64,000 bases of DNA from Lewinellaceae bacterium (GCA_016711435.1 JADJSY010000029.1:1-64000); one strand, 5' to 3'. Counted from the stretch's first letter, positions 18,589-27,833 are shown. Made by a program: numbers and translations. Notes: generated from the sequence alone by a model not told the origin.

Positions 18589-19248
18589 ATGTGCAACTTT
18601 TTCGACATACATACCCACTTTCCGACGGGAAATGCAGGGGTAACCGAGCTGGAAAATCTTCGATTCGGGCAGGTCGCTTCGGGCCAGACAAAGTTTTGCT
18701 CCGTCGGCCTACACCCCTGGTACCTGAAAGCCGATGGATTTGATGCCGAAAAGCAGTGGCTGGATCAGCAATCCGTTTTGCCCGGCGTTTGCGCCATCGG
18801 GGAAGCCGGACTGGATAAGGTATGCGACACGCCCTGGTCTTTGCAGGAAGCGGCTTTCCGGTATTGTATCGACGTTTCGGAAACGGTTCAAAAGCCGCTC
18901 GTGATTCACTGCGTCAGGGCTTACAACGAAGTGATCCAAATCAAAAAACACCGAAAACCAAAGCAGTCATGGATTTTTCACGGCTTTAATAAACATCCCG
19001 ACACTGCCCAAATGCTGTTGAAAGAAGGATGCTTCCTGTCTTTCGGGGCTGCATTGCTGAAACCCGGCAACCACAGCGCCGAAGCCTTGATACAAACGCC
19101 GGTGGATCGTTTTTTCCTCGAAACCGACGATGATCCCGATGTTGAAATTGCCGCCATTTATGAGCAGGCAGCACTGCTGCGAGGCATCTCTTTGGAACAA
19201 TTGAAAAGGTTGATGGCCGAAAATGTGCGAAAGTGCTTTGGTGTTTAG
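18589..19248 (+). CDS. TatD family metal-dependent hydrolase
   Basis: Starting at MCNFFDIHTHF gives a 219-residue protein with the metal-binding HxH (IHTH) at the N-terminus, SVGLHPWY, AIGEAGLD with the metal-bridging Glu, PLVIHCVRAYNE and FLETDDD. These are the ordered metal ligands of TatD-type deoxyribonucleases. It is shorter (about 220 residues instead of 260) than E. coli TatD, as is common in this phylum. The longer frame from 18514 overlaps the divergent hydrolase promoter and is rejected. The stop codon lies in a repeat arm. Confidence 0.85.
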   Translation: MCNFFDIHTHFPTGNAGVTELENLRFGQVASGQTKFCSVGLHPWYLKADGFDAEKQWLDQQSVLPGVCAIGEAGLDKVCDTPWSLQEAAFRYCIDVSETVQKPLVIHCVRAYNEVIQIKKHRKPKQSWIFHGFNKHPDTAQMLLKEGCFLSFGAALLKPGNHSAEALIQTPVDRFFLETDDDPDVEIAAIYEQAALLRGISLEQLKRLMAENVRKCFGV

Positions 19249-19597
19249 TGTATGGTGTTTAGTGTTTAGGGCGCTTCGCCTTTGGCCATTCCCCCGACCC
19301 CTGAAGGAGAGTGTTCAAGAAACATGAGTCATCCGGGTTTTTGTAGCGACTCTTAGTACGCACCGGCACAATTTTTATTGATGATTGCTTATTGACAATT
19401 GATGATTTTTGATGCAAGGTGGCATCTTCGCACATCATAAATCATCAATTATCAATAAGCAATCATCAATAAATACGAGTTTGACCTTTTTGTGGTCGTT
19501 TTAGGCAAATCATGTTTCTTGAACACTCTCCTTCAGGGGTCGGGGGAATGGCCAAAGGCGAAGCGCCCTAAACACTAAACACCAAACACTAAACACG
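19240..19597. repeat. Nested giant palindrome, type C with an internal second palindrome
   Basis: The outer stem of about 85 bp is close to perfect: GTGTTTAG units, GGGCGCTTCGCCTTTGGCC, CCCCCGACCCCTGAAGG and AGTGTTCAAGAAACATGA pair with their complements ending at 19597. The loop holds a second palindrome at ~19372-19475 (arms ATTGATGATTGCTTATTGA and TCAATAAGCAATCATCAAT). It lies between the convergent TatD and PepSY genes. Confidence 0.9.
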
Positions 19598-20149
19598 GCT
19601 TTTATGCTTCCTCATCCGCCGCGGGTTATTCCACAACACAAAACCGCTGATGGAAAGTAATATCAATCCCGAAGCAACAATCGTGGTGTATGTCAGTTTT
19701 ACCTGATCGGATTCCGTTTGAAAAAAATAGTCAAGGATGGAGCCGTCGTGAATTTTTTCAATGAAATCGGAACGGCGGGTGGCGCGGGACAACACGGCTC
19801 CGCTATGGCAGTCGATTTGAATTTCCGTAAAATGGTGCAGAAAAACGATCTTGGCAACTCCTTTTTGAGGACGGATGTCGATGCGGTCTATTTCAGAAGA
19901 AGCCTGTAAACTGTCCCGGGCATAATCCTGCGCAATCGCCTGAATCCGGTCGAGCGTCAGCCATTCGGATGCTACGCGACTGGAACCTTTTTGAGTAGGC
20001 GGTAACAGGTCAATATTTTTTTTCCAGCCCAGCAATAAACCGGTACAACCAATCAGGAACATAAATACAAACAAAGGAACCGCCAGCCATTTGTGGAGTT
20101 TTCGGTAGAATCGTGTTTTCCGGGCGATGTGTTCTGTTTTTGTTGTCAA
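19589..20149 (-). CDS. PepSY-associated membrane protein
   Basis: 186 residues with one membrane helix at ~22-42 (LAVPLFVFMFLIGCTGLLLGW), a ~100-residue extracytoplasmic PepSY-like region and a second helix near 155-175. The N-terminal KLHKWLA pattern is typical of PepSY-associated TM proteins, which are linked to iron reduction or uptake and protease inhibition. No iron genes lie next to it, so its role here is open. The stop falls close to the right arm of the giant palindrome. Confidence 0.75.
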   Translation of the reverse strand: MTTKTEHIARKTRFYRKLHKWLAVPLFVFMFLIGCTGLLLGWKKNIDLLPPTQKGSSRVASEWLTLDRIQAIAQDYARDSLQASSEIDRIDIRPQKGVAKIVFLHHFTEIQIDCHSGAVLSRATRRSDFIEKIHDGSILDYFFQTESDQVKLTYTTIVASGLILLSISGFVLWNNPRRMRKHKSRV

Positions 20150-20214
20150 AAGTAGTTGTCGGTTATTAATTATTGATTATCAGGGCAAATTTGCAAAACT
20201 AACACAAACGCTGT

Positions 20215-21177
20215 ATGCAACAACTTGATTTACTTATTATCGGCGGGGGGCCTATCGGTCTGGCCTGTGGCCTGGAAGCGCAAAAAGCGGGACTGCATTA
20301 CCTCATTGTAGAAAAGGGATCTTTGGTCAATTCCTTGTACCACTACCCTGCCAATATGACTTTTTTTTCGACCTCCGAACGCCTGGAAATCGGCGATATT
20401 CCCTTTGTTTCCAACAATGCCAAACCTACCCGTTCGGAAGCGCTGGAATATTACCGAAGGGTGGCAGAGTCGAAAAAACTACAGTTGAATCTGTATGAAG
20501 AGGTGCTGCGTGTCGAGCGACAAACGCCTGGCTTTCAGGTATTTACCAATAAACACACCTATCAGGCCAAACAGATTGTACTGGCAACTGGGTTCTACGA
20601 CATTCCGGTCCGATTAGGCATCGAAGGGGAAGATTTGCCCAAAGTGACGCATTACTACCAGGAACCGCATGCCTATTACCGGCAAAAAGTGGTCGTGGTC
20701 GGCGCCAATAACTCAGCCGTAGATGCCGCGCTGGAAACCTGGCGCAAAGGCGCCGAAGTGACGATGGTGGTGCGCAGCGAAGAGATCGGAACACGCGTCA
20801 AATACTGGGCGCGGCCCGATATTGTAAATCGTATACAGGAAGGTTCCATCCATGCTTATTTTAGCTCCGAACTGCGCGCCATTCGCCAGCATGAAGTGGA
20901 TATTGAAACGCCGGAAGGCCTGATTACAATAGCCAACGATTTTGTGGTGGCCTCCACCGGTTACCAGCCCAACCTCGATTTTCTGCGGGCACTGGGCGTG
21001 GAACTCAGCGATGACGGCCGTTTTTACCCGCAATACAACCCGGAAACGCAGGAATCAAATGTCCCGGGGCTTTATCTGGCGGGCGTGATTTGCGGCGGCA
21101 TGGACACGCATGTGTGGTTTATTGAAAATTCGAGGGTGCATGCGGAGCGGATTATGCAGAGCGTGTGTCGTGTATAG
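20215..21177 (+). CDS. ypdA: YpdA-like flavin disulfide reductase
   Basis: The 320-residue protein has an FAD-binding Rossmann motif at the N-terminus (IIGGGPIGLACGLEA), an NADPH-binding motif in the middle (VVVVGANNSAVDAALE) and a final FAD motif (PGLYLAGVICGG). It lacks the CxxC redox pair of thioredoxin reductases, as expected for YpdA. YpdA proteins reduce bacillithiol disulfide in Bacillota and Bacteroidota. Link to sulfur metabolism is plausible because the neighbouring region makes reduced sulfur. The TAG stop falls in a GTGTTTGG repeat arm. Confidence 0.85.
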   Translation: MQQLDLLIIGGGPIGLACGLEAQKAGLHYLIVEKGSLVNSLYHYPANMTFFSTSERLEIGDIPFVSNNAKPTRSEALEYYRRVAESKKLQLNLYEEVLRVERQTPGFQVFTNKHTYQAKQIVLATGFYDIPVRLGIEGEDLPKVTHYYQEPHAYYRQKVVVVGANNSAVDAALETWRKGAEVTMVVRSEEIGTRVKYWARPDIVNRIQEGSIHAYFSSELRAIRQHEVDIETPEGLITIANDFVVASTGYQPNLDFLRALGVELSDDGRFYPQYNPETQESNVPGLYLAGVICGGMDTHVWFIENSRVHAERIMQSVCRV

Positions 21178-21380
21178 TGTTTGGTGTTTGGTGTTTGGTG
21201 TTTAGGGCGCGTTGCTTTTGGCTACGGTATATGAGTAAACTGATTTGCACGAGGAAAAAAAAGGTTAAAAAAAAAAACCCCTTGGCCCCCCCCCCCCCCA
21301 CCAAAAAAAGAAAAAAAAAAACCAAAAATCAACTGCCAAAGGCAAGCCCCCAACACAAACCAAACACTAAACACTAAAAA
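21173..21380. repeat. Palindrome, type C, with an unreliable centre
   Basis: GTGTTTGGTGTTTGG left arm and CCAAACACTAAACAC right arm bracket ~21256-21330, which is mostly long A and C runs and does not look natural. The outer arms are probably real, while the centre is likely a sequencing or assembly artefact. It lies between convergent ypdA and the siroheme/permease fusion. Confidence 0.7.
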
Positions 21381-23002
21381 CCCATAGCCTTCCACAGTAT
21401 CCGGCCGCTCCAAACCATAATAACAATTCCAACCAGGACGTACATGACCCGGACAGGCAATTTTCCAGCCAGCCGGGCGCCCAGCGGCGCCGCTGCGACG
21501 CCGCCTACGATCAGGCCGGCAATGACCAGCCAGTGCGACAAACCGATAAAGGAAAAGAACGTAACGGCACTGGCCAGCGTGACAAAAAATTCGGTCAGGC
21601 TCACAGAGCCAATCACATATTGAGGTGTTTTACCTTTGGCAATCAACGTACTGGTCACCAATGGCCCCCAGCCGCCGCCGCCGAAGGAATCGAGGAAACC
21701 ACCCGCTCCGGCCAGCCAGCCGAGGTTGCGCGCCCTGCGTTTTTTGTTTTTCCGCACAAATGCCCTGCTCAGAATACGCATACCCAGCAACAAAATATAC
21801 ACCGCCAGGATCGGTTTGATGTACGCAGCGTATTCCTCGCCCAGCCAGGACAATAGCGCAGCACCCACAATAGCGCCGATGACGCCCGGCCCTAAAAGTA
21901 CCCTGACCAAACGTCGGTTAATATTGCCGAACCGGTAATGCGAATACCCGGAAGCGCCCGCAGTAAATACTTCGGCGGTGTGAATACTCGAACTCACCGC
22001 CGCCAGGGGTACGCCCGCACCCATCAAAAACACCTGGGTGACCACGCCGTAACCCATACCAAGCAGCCCGTCGGCCAATTGTGCCAGAAAACCCACGCCC
22101 ACAAATATCCAGAACTGCCGGTCTATACTACCTACCAAATCAGGCCAGGTATGCGTAGGCACATAAAAAGAAACCACATTAAAAATGAGCGACAAACCAA
22201 AGGCCGCCAGGGCAGCCGTCGCCAAGCGCCGCCATTTCCGGTCGCTGATACGCTCCAGGTTCTGGTGCGGAATGACCGCCGTAAGCGCTTCTTCACCTGC
22301 CTCAATAGATGCCGTCAAAGCGCTCCGTTCTACATGCTGGGGTGGTATCGCTGCTTCGCCCGCCGCAATGGATGCGGTTAAAGCATTGAGGCTGCGTATT
22401 TTTTCCGCAAAATCTCCCCCCAGCTTTTGCCGAATGACCGGCATGTGCTGCAACAGGTCGTCGAGCTCGCCCGGCAACGTTTCCTGAAAGGTTTCTTTCA
22501 GGCGTTTCGCGATGGTGGGCGACTTGCCATTGGTAGAAATGGCGATTTTCAGGTCGCCTTTTTGTACGACTGAACTGAGGTAAAAATCGCAGAGGTGGGG
22601 GGTGTCCGCTACATTGGTCAGGATACCCCGCGCAGATGCCAGGGCTTTGATTTGCCGGTTCACAAACGCATCGTCTGTTGCGGCTATGACAAACTGCTTG
22701 CCCTGCAAATCCGAACGGTCAAACGGTTTTTCCAGCAACACCACCTGCTCGTAATCAGCGGCAAAAGCCCTGATTTCGTCGGAAATAACGGAACCCACCA
22801 GCGTGATGCGGGTAGCGGGGCTGTTGCGCAACACCGCTGTTATTTTTTCCATACCGACGTAACCGCCCCCGACAATCAGCACGTCAAACTGCTCCAGTTT
22901 TAAAAAAACAGGAAACAGTTTGTTGCCGGGCGTCGGCGGTGAACCTGCATTTTCGGAAACCTGTGCAGCATCGAAATGCAGTGGTAGTAATGCTTCATCC
23001 AT
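21374..23002 (-). CDS. Siroheme synthase N-domain fused to TauE/SafE sulfite permease
   Basis: The 542-residue fusion has two parts. Residues ~28-200 match precorrin-2 dehydrogenase/sirohydrochlorin ferrochelatase (CysG N-domain, Met8p type): NAD motif VLIVGGGYVGMEKI, the catalytic-Asp strand AATDDAFVNRQI, and ISTNGKSPTIAKRLKE. Residues ~262-542 are a TauE/SafE (TSUP) permease with seven or eight helices. The linker (207-252) is a tandem duplication beginning ALTASIAAGE and ALTASIEAGE. It lies downstream of cysI, so siroheme production and sulfite or sulfate transport are joined in one protein. Confidence 0.88.
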   Translation of the reverse strand: MDEALLPLHFDAAQVSENAGSPPTPGNKLFPVFLKLEQFDVLIVGGGYVGMEKITAVLRNSPATRITLVGSVISDEIRAFAADYEQVVLLEKPFDRSDLQGKQFVIAATDDAFVNRQIKALASARGILTNVADTPHLCDFYLSSVVQKGDLKIAISTNGKSPTIAKRLKETFQETLPGELDDLLQHMPVIRQKLGGDFAEKIRSLNALTASIAAGEAAIPPQHVERSALTASIEAGEEALTAVIPHQNLERISDRKWRRLATAALAAFGLSLIFNVVSFYVPTHTWPDLVGSIDRQFWIFVGVGFLAQLADGLLGMGYGVVTQVFLMGAGVPLAAVSSSIHTAEVFTAGASGYSHYRFGNINRRLVRVLLGPGVIGAIVGAALLSWLGEEYAAYIKPILAVYILLLGMRILSRAFVRKNKKRRARNLGWLAGAGGFLDSFGGGGWGPLVTSTLIAKGKTPQYVIGSVSLTEFFVTLASAVTFFSFIGLSHWLVIAGLIVGGVAAAPLGARLAGKLPVRVMYVLVGIVIMVWSGRILWKAMGF

Positions 23003-23010
23003 ATTTTTTT

Positions 23011-23204
23011 CGTGTATAGTGTTTCGTGTATGGTGTTTGGGGGTGCTTCACCCAGTGTTTGGTGTATAGTGTTTTGTGTTTCGGGCGCTTCGCCTTTGGC
23101 AACAGTGGGTGGCTTAGGCGAAGCGCCCGAAACACTAAACACTATACACCAAACACTGGGTGAAGCACCCCTAAACACCAAACACTAAACACCAAACACT
23201 AAGA
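23011..23204. repeat. Strong compound palindrome, type C, between cysI and the siroheme fusion
   Basis: Arms combine GTGTTTGGGGGTGCTTCACCC, GTGTTTGGTGTATAGTG and GGGCGCTTCGCC with close complements on the right; the central loop is about 15 bp. It separates two same-direction genes, so if transcribed through it would form an mRNA hairpin of about 190 nt. Confidence 0.88.
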
Positions 23205-24933
23205 ATGAAAGTTCGTGCCGTGCGTCGTCGCCTTCACGTATTCCTTTCGAATCACAAAATCGCCGAATCGCTCGCCGCGTTGCCTGTCTTTGGCGTACGC
23301 TGCAATGATGGGTTCCAGTTCGGTCAGAATTCCCGCTTCATCCAGCATTTCCCGGTACAGTTTATTCAGGCGTTCGCCGTTGTGCGCTGCGCCAAGGTAG
23401 AGGTTGTAACGTCCGGGCGACTTGCCGATAAAGGCAATTTCTCCCAGATAAGGCCGTCCGCAACCATTGGGGCAACCCGTCATACGAATATTGATGGCGT
23501 CTTTTTCCAGGCCGTTGGCGCGGATGATCAGGTCGATCTTGTCGATGAGCGAAGGCAGGTAACGCTCCGCTTCCGCAAATGCCAGGGAGCAGGTATTCAT
23601 GGCCACACAGGCGATGGAATTTTGCCGCAAAGCCGTTTGCTGATGGGTGGCGGCGAGTATGCCGTATTTATCCAGAATGGCCTCCACCACCGGCTTTTTT
23701 TCGGCGGAAATGTTGCCGATCACCAGGTTTTGATTGCCGGTCAACCGGAAATCGCCGTCGTGAACGGAAGCCAGCAAACGCAGGGCCGTGCGCAGGGGGA
23801 AACCGGGGTATCGGCAATCCTACCGCCTTCGATAAACAGGCGAGGTTGTACCGCCCGTCAAGGTTTTGGACCAGCCCATCGGGTCGCCGGAGTGGGTAAA
23901 TTTATAGGGTTTTGCTTCCTGAAAAAACGACTTCCGACCGGCGTTCCACCTCTTTTTTAAACACTTCCAGCCCCATGCGCTCGATGGTGTATTTCAGTCG
24001 GCTGAACTTGCGGTTTTCGCGGTTGCCGTTGTCGCGCTGGGTGGTAATGACGGCCTCACAGACTTTCAGCACATCTTTTTTGTCGATATAGCCGAGCATG
24101 TCCGCCAGGCGGGGAAATGTTTCGGGCATCCCGAAAGTCATGCCGAGACCGCCGCCGGCAGCCACGTTGAAACCGGCCAGCACGCCGTCTTTTTCGATGG
24201 CAACCAGACCAACATCGTTGGCAAAAATATCGGTGTCGTTGTACGGCGGCACCGCAATGGCGATTTTGAATTTGCGGGGCAGGTACGTTTTGCCGTAAAT
24301 CGGCTCCTCGTCTTTTTGTTGAGGGGTTGAGGGGTTGGGGGGCGTTGAGTTGAATGGTTGAGATTCGTCCACGGCCTGGCCGTCCATCCATATTTCGTAG
24401 TAGGCCGATGTTCTGGGGGTAAACTCGGCGCTGATCTGTCTGGAAATATCCCACACTTCCGCGTGCACCTTGCTTTCGTCGGGATTGGGGCTGCACATCA
24501 CATTCCGGTTCACGTCGCCGCAACCGGCAATGCTGTCGAGCATCACCTCATTAAAACCCTGTATGGTCGCTTTCAGGTCGCGTTTGCGGATGCCGTGCAA
24601 CTGAAATGCCTGGCGCGTGGTGAGTTTCATGGTGCCGTTGCCGTATGTGGTGGACAACTCGTCCATACGCAGCCATTGTGCGGGCGTTGCCACCCCGGCA
24701 GGCACTCGGATGCGGATCATCATGGAATACAGCGGTTCCAGTTTTTGCGTTTTGCGCTCGCTTTCCAGGTCGCGGTCTGTTTGCTGGTACGCGCCGTGGA
24801 ACTTAATCAATTGAGTATCATCGGGATACAGTGCCCCGGTGATTTTATTGTCGAGGCTCTGCACCAGCGTACCGCGGAGGTAATCGCTGTTGTCTTTGAT
24901 GATTTCGACTTCGGATAATTTTTTTTCAGCCAT
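23199..24933 (-). pseudogene. cysI: Assimilatory sulfite reductase hemoprotein, split by four clustered indels
   Basis: The N-terminal part starts at MAEKKLSEVEIIK (24933). The C-terminal part holds all four cluster/siroheme Cys (CVAMNTC and GCPNGC). Together they are a complete CysI, which reduces sulfite to sulfide. Between 23803 and 23927 the frame changes four times, each time by one base in a short run (A6 at 23922, and GG or CC where three are needed near 23862, 23839 and 23803). The amino-acid sequence is intact when these are corrected (QEAKPYKFTHSGDPMGWSKT). I think this is sequence error rather than decay. An extra SQPFNSTPPNPSTPQQK stretch near residue 200 is encoded by a repeat arm. 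Confidence 0.85.
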
Positions 24934-24968
24934 GGTATTAAAATGTTGAAAATGTTGAGGGGTTGATA

Positions 24969-25511
24969 TTGCCCGACGTAGAGTTAATAGCAACGCGGAT
25001 TGGACGGATGACGCGGATTGACGGATTTTCCGGATTCCAGTTCGATTTTTGGTGTTTTTGTCGTTTGAAAAACCATCCGATAAAATTTAGGTTTCTGGCC
25101 AAAATTCAAAATGAACCCAAGTTCAATTTTACTTGCTTTGAGGTAGTTCTGTAATTGAGATGCGTGTTCTCTTGCAATGGCATCGCAAGCCTTCAGTTCC
25201 AAAATAATCACTTCGTTTACAACGATATCAGAAAAGTATTCGCCGACTTCGCGGCCTTTGTAAAATACAGCACAACGCTTTTGAGGGATAACATCTAGTC
25301 CTCTTTTTTAATTCAAAAACAATGAATTTTGATAGACTTTTTCTAGAAATCCATAACCCAAACGGTTATAAACTTCATAAAAAGCATTTAAAATCTGGTC
25401 TAGTCAATTCTTCGTGTAGTAGCATAAATGAAGGTATTAAATATGAAAAAAATCCGCGAAAATCCGCGTCATCCGTCCAATCCGCGTTGCAATTATTCCT
25501 ACGACGGGCAA
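24969..25511. mobile_element. TIR-flanked element carrying a decayed GxxExxY gene
   Basis: Terminal inverted repeats of ~51 bp (24969-25019 and 25461-25511) agree at most positions. They read TTGCCCG, then TAATTGCAACGCGGATTGG, then ACGGATGACGCGGATT inwards. They enclose a single gene remnant. No target-site duplication is evident. The TIRs use the same CGCGGATT units and the same ATTATTCCTACGA edge as the gene-less palindrome at 11038-11300. Calling it mobile is inference. Confidence 0.6.
24984..25435 (-). pseudogene. GxxExxY family (PD-(D/E)XK-like) protein, frameshifted
   Basis: Stitching frames gives a near-complete member of ~125 residues. It starts MLLHEELT, then the family signature LNAFYEVYNRLGYGFLEKVY, then a stretch ending GREVGEYFSDIVVNEVIILE, then ASQLQNYLKASKIELGF. 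The Glu/Glu-x-Lys arrangement (ELK) fits the PD-(D/E)XK fold. There are at least two shifts (near 25385-25395 and 25305-25330), one not a simple homopolymer change, so this may be true decay. The last ~16 residues come from the left TIR. The family function is unknown. Confidence 0.65.
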
Positions 25512-25525
25512 GCAATCATCTACAT

Positions 25526-26842
25526 CTAGACTAAACCATATCGCAACAACCCCGCCGCCACACTCACCCCGATCCACACCATCAAATTTACCTTAAAAAC
25601 CTGCAAAGCCGCCAGCGAAATCGCCACCCAGGCCAAAGCCAGCCACTCCACATCCGGCAGATTCGGCGCAACAACCGCCTGACCAAGATACAAACACAGG
25701 CTCAGAATAACCCCCACCACGGCAGCCGTTGCAAATTGTAATACCGCCTTCACCACCGGACTGGCGTGGGTGCGTTCGATCAGCGGCGCGCCCGCAAAAA
25801 TAAACAGAAAAGAAGGCAGAAACGTGTAGAAAACCGTTGCAGCCAGCCCCAGCGTTGCGGCGGCCAAAGAGCAGTCGAAACTGTGATAACCCGCCATAAA
25901 ACCCACAAAGGCCAGAACGATAATCAGGGGGCCGGGCGTCGTTTCGCCCAAAGCCAGGCCGTCCAGCATCTCCAGTTGCGTGAGCCAGCCGAATTTTTCC
26001 ACACTCACCTGCGCCACATACGGCAACACGGCATACGCGCCGCCGAAAGTGACCAATGCCGCCTGCGTAAAAAACAGGCAGAGTTTTTTCCAGAAATCAA
26101 AATTCGGCGCAAACAACCCGAACAGCAGCAAAGGCAAACTCCACAACACCAGCGCCGTTCCTATTTGCCGCAGCAAACGCGCGGAGGAAAAGCCGCCATG
26201 CGCGATGACCGTGCCGCTATGAATGACATACATTTGTTCATCCGCGTTTTCTTGCAGCACACTGCTTTTTTGTGCGCCATTGCCGTTTTTCGCGCCGTAA
26301 TGCACCGCTATGCCCAACGCAATGGCGCCCAGGATAATGAGAGGAAACGGTACATTTCCAACATAAATGGCCAGAAAAGCGGCCACAGCGACGGCATAAT
26401 GCAGGGGCGTGAGCAGCGATTTTTTTCCAATTTTTACAATCGCGCCGGCCACCACCGCCACCACCGCCGGTTTTAACAATTCAAAAGCCGCCTGCACGAT
26501 GGGCAGGTGCCCGAATGTCACATACAAAGCGCTCAGTCCCCATAAAATAACAGCCGAAGGCAATACAAACAGGATGCCCGCCGCCAGACCGCCCCGTACG
26601 CCGTGCAGCATCCAGCCGGTGTACGTAGCGAGTTGCTGCGCTTCCGGGCCGGGCAGCAGCATACAGTAATTCAAAGCGTGCAGGAATTTGCTGTCGCTGA
26701 TCCAGCGTTTTTTGTCCACCAAAAACGTATGCATGATCGCAATCTGCCCTGCCGGTCCGCCAAAGCTGATAAATCCCAGCCGGAGCCAGAAAGCCAGCGC
26801 TTCGCGGAAAGAGGGACGAGCAGGTGGAGCGAGTTGTTGCAT
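25526..26842 (-). CDS. chrA: ChrA-type chromate transporter
   Basis: The 438-residue protein has two homologous halves, the long-chain ChrA form. Each half has the signature FGGPxGQ or a relative: LGFISFGGPAGQIAIM near residue 25 and ALVTFGGAYAVLPYV near 270, with about 10-12 membrane helices. ChrA exports chromate, a sulfate analogue that enters through sulfate permeases. Its position upstream of cysI suggests a link to sulfate uptake or oxyanion stress. It is likely in the inner membrane. Confidence 0.88.
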   Translation of the reverse strand: MQQLAPPARPSFREALAFWLRLGFISFGGPAGQIAIMHTFLVDKKRWISDSKFLHALNYCMLLPGPEAQQLATYTGWMLHGVRGGLAAGILFVLPSAVILWGLSALYVTFGHLPIVQAAFELLKPAVVAVVAGAIVKIGKKSLLTPLHYAVAVAAFLAIYVGNVPFPLIILGAIALGIAVHYGAKNGNGAQKSSVLQENADEQMYVIHSGTVIAHGGFSSARLLRQIGTALVLWSLPLLLFGLFAPNFDFWKKLCLFFTQAALVTFGGAYAVLPYVAQVSVEKFGWLTQLEMLDGLALGETTPGPLIIVLAFVGFMAGYHSFDCSLAAATLGLAATVFYTFLPSFLFIFAGAPLIERTHASPVVKAVLQFATAAVVGVILSLCLYLGQAVVAPNLPDVEWLALAWVAISLAALQVFKVNLMVWIGVSVAAGLLRYGLV

Positions 26843-26910
26843 AGTTGATCGTATTGCGGAACGCTATTCCGCAGTTTTATCCCGGGTTTTGTCAGAGATC
26901 GAGATGTACA

Positions 26911-26944
26911 AACTTCCCGAAAGTTTTAGAACTTTCGGGAAGTT
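26911..26944. terminator. Perfect 15-bp hairpin between chrA and the DUF2490 gene
   Basis: AACTTCCCGAAAGTT and its complement flank a 4-base loop (TTAG). It has no strong T-run on either strand. It lies upstream of chrA and downstream of the DUF2490 gene (minus strand), so termination of the latter is possible. Confidence 0.5.
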
Positions 26945-27016
26945 GGAGGTAACGCGAACTTAAATTTTATCCTAAAAAACCTGGCTCAAGTGGGGGTTCG
27001 ATTTTTGAAACGTTCC

Positions 27017-27754
27017 CTACTTCCGCAAATCAAAATTGTGAAAATAAAATACCCGTATCGTGTGCTGGTTTCTAAACTGATTACCTGAAGCAAGTTGCTG
27101 GTACAAATTCATGTAGCCGCCGTGCAACTGCGCATGAGCATTCACCTGGTACACCAAACCCGCGAAAAAGCGGTTCTGATCAAAGTGGTTGTACACGATT
27201 TTTTTTCCAAAATTGACCATTATTTCGTCGTTCAGCAAGAACTGCAATCCACCCGGCGCAAGACCTTTTTTGGTAAGGGGCAGGAACAGCGCAAAATTGT
27301 ACCGGATGCGCGGATTATAATTGTAACCTTCCGCCAACTCATTATCATTCAATATTTTACGCCGAAAACGTTCTTCCAGCCGCACCCATTGCATCAACCG
27401 TACTTTGGGCCAGCGCACGAACCACTGGATCTGCTGCCAGGGTCGGTGCTCGGGTTGTGCCACGTTTTCGTGTCCTTCTGTAGGGAAATGATGTACATAA
27501 GCATACGATACCGTCAGCCGGACATCATCCGTGATATAATACATCGGTCCGGCCCTAACAATGCCCTGAGACAACTCGCTTACAAAATCGTCTTTCAGCC
27601 TCAGGTGCGCATCCAACCAAAGTCCCCATTTATGGCTAAACCTGGTCTGGCTTAAAAAGCCAAACCAGGTTTGTTCATCAGTTGTTGTAATTTTTTGCCC
27701 CGACAGGGAAGTAGCACCAAGACAAAAAAAGAAAAGTAAAAGCCAGATTTTCAT
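27017..27754 (-). CDS. DUF2490 outer-membrane protein
   Basis: The 245-residue product has a signal peptide (MKIWLLLFFFCLGATSLSGQ). It then has an alternating amphipathic strand pattern with conserved WFGFLSQTRFS, WVRLEERFR and NPRIRYNF blocks and a C-terminal Phe-rich strand, all typical of DUF2490 barrels. These are thought to be outer-membrane proteins of unknown function. It follows the TonB receptor gene in the same direction (about 180 bp apart), but a hairpin lies between them. Confidence 0.8.
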   Translation of the reverse strand: MKIWLLLFFFCLGATSLSGQKITTTDEQTWFGFLSQTRFSHKWGLWLDAHLRLKDDFVSELSQGIVRAGPMYYITDDVRLTVSYAYVHHFPTEGHENVAQPEHRPWQQIQWFVRWPKVRLMQWVRLEERFRRKILNDNELAEGYNYNPRIRYNFALFLPLTKKGLAPGGLQFLLNDEIMVNFGKKIVYNHFDQNRFFAGLVYQVNAHAQLHGGYMNLYQQLASGNQFRNQHTIRVFYFHNFDLRK

Positions 27755-27833
27755 ACATATGAAAAATAACGCATGTGTATCACAAGAGGCTCATTTGAAA
27801 TAATACAAATTTTTATGTCGTTTTTGCCACCAA

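Noticed and set aside
24620..24920. Plus-strand ORFs over cysI and other minus-strand genes
   Set aside because: Shadow frames of real genes; they show no independent family signature.
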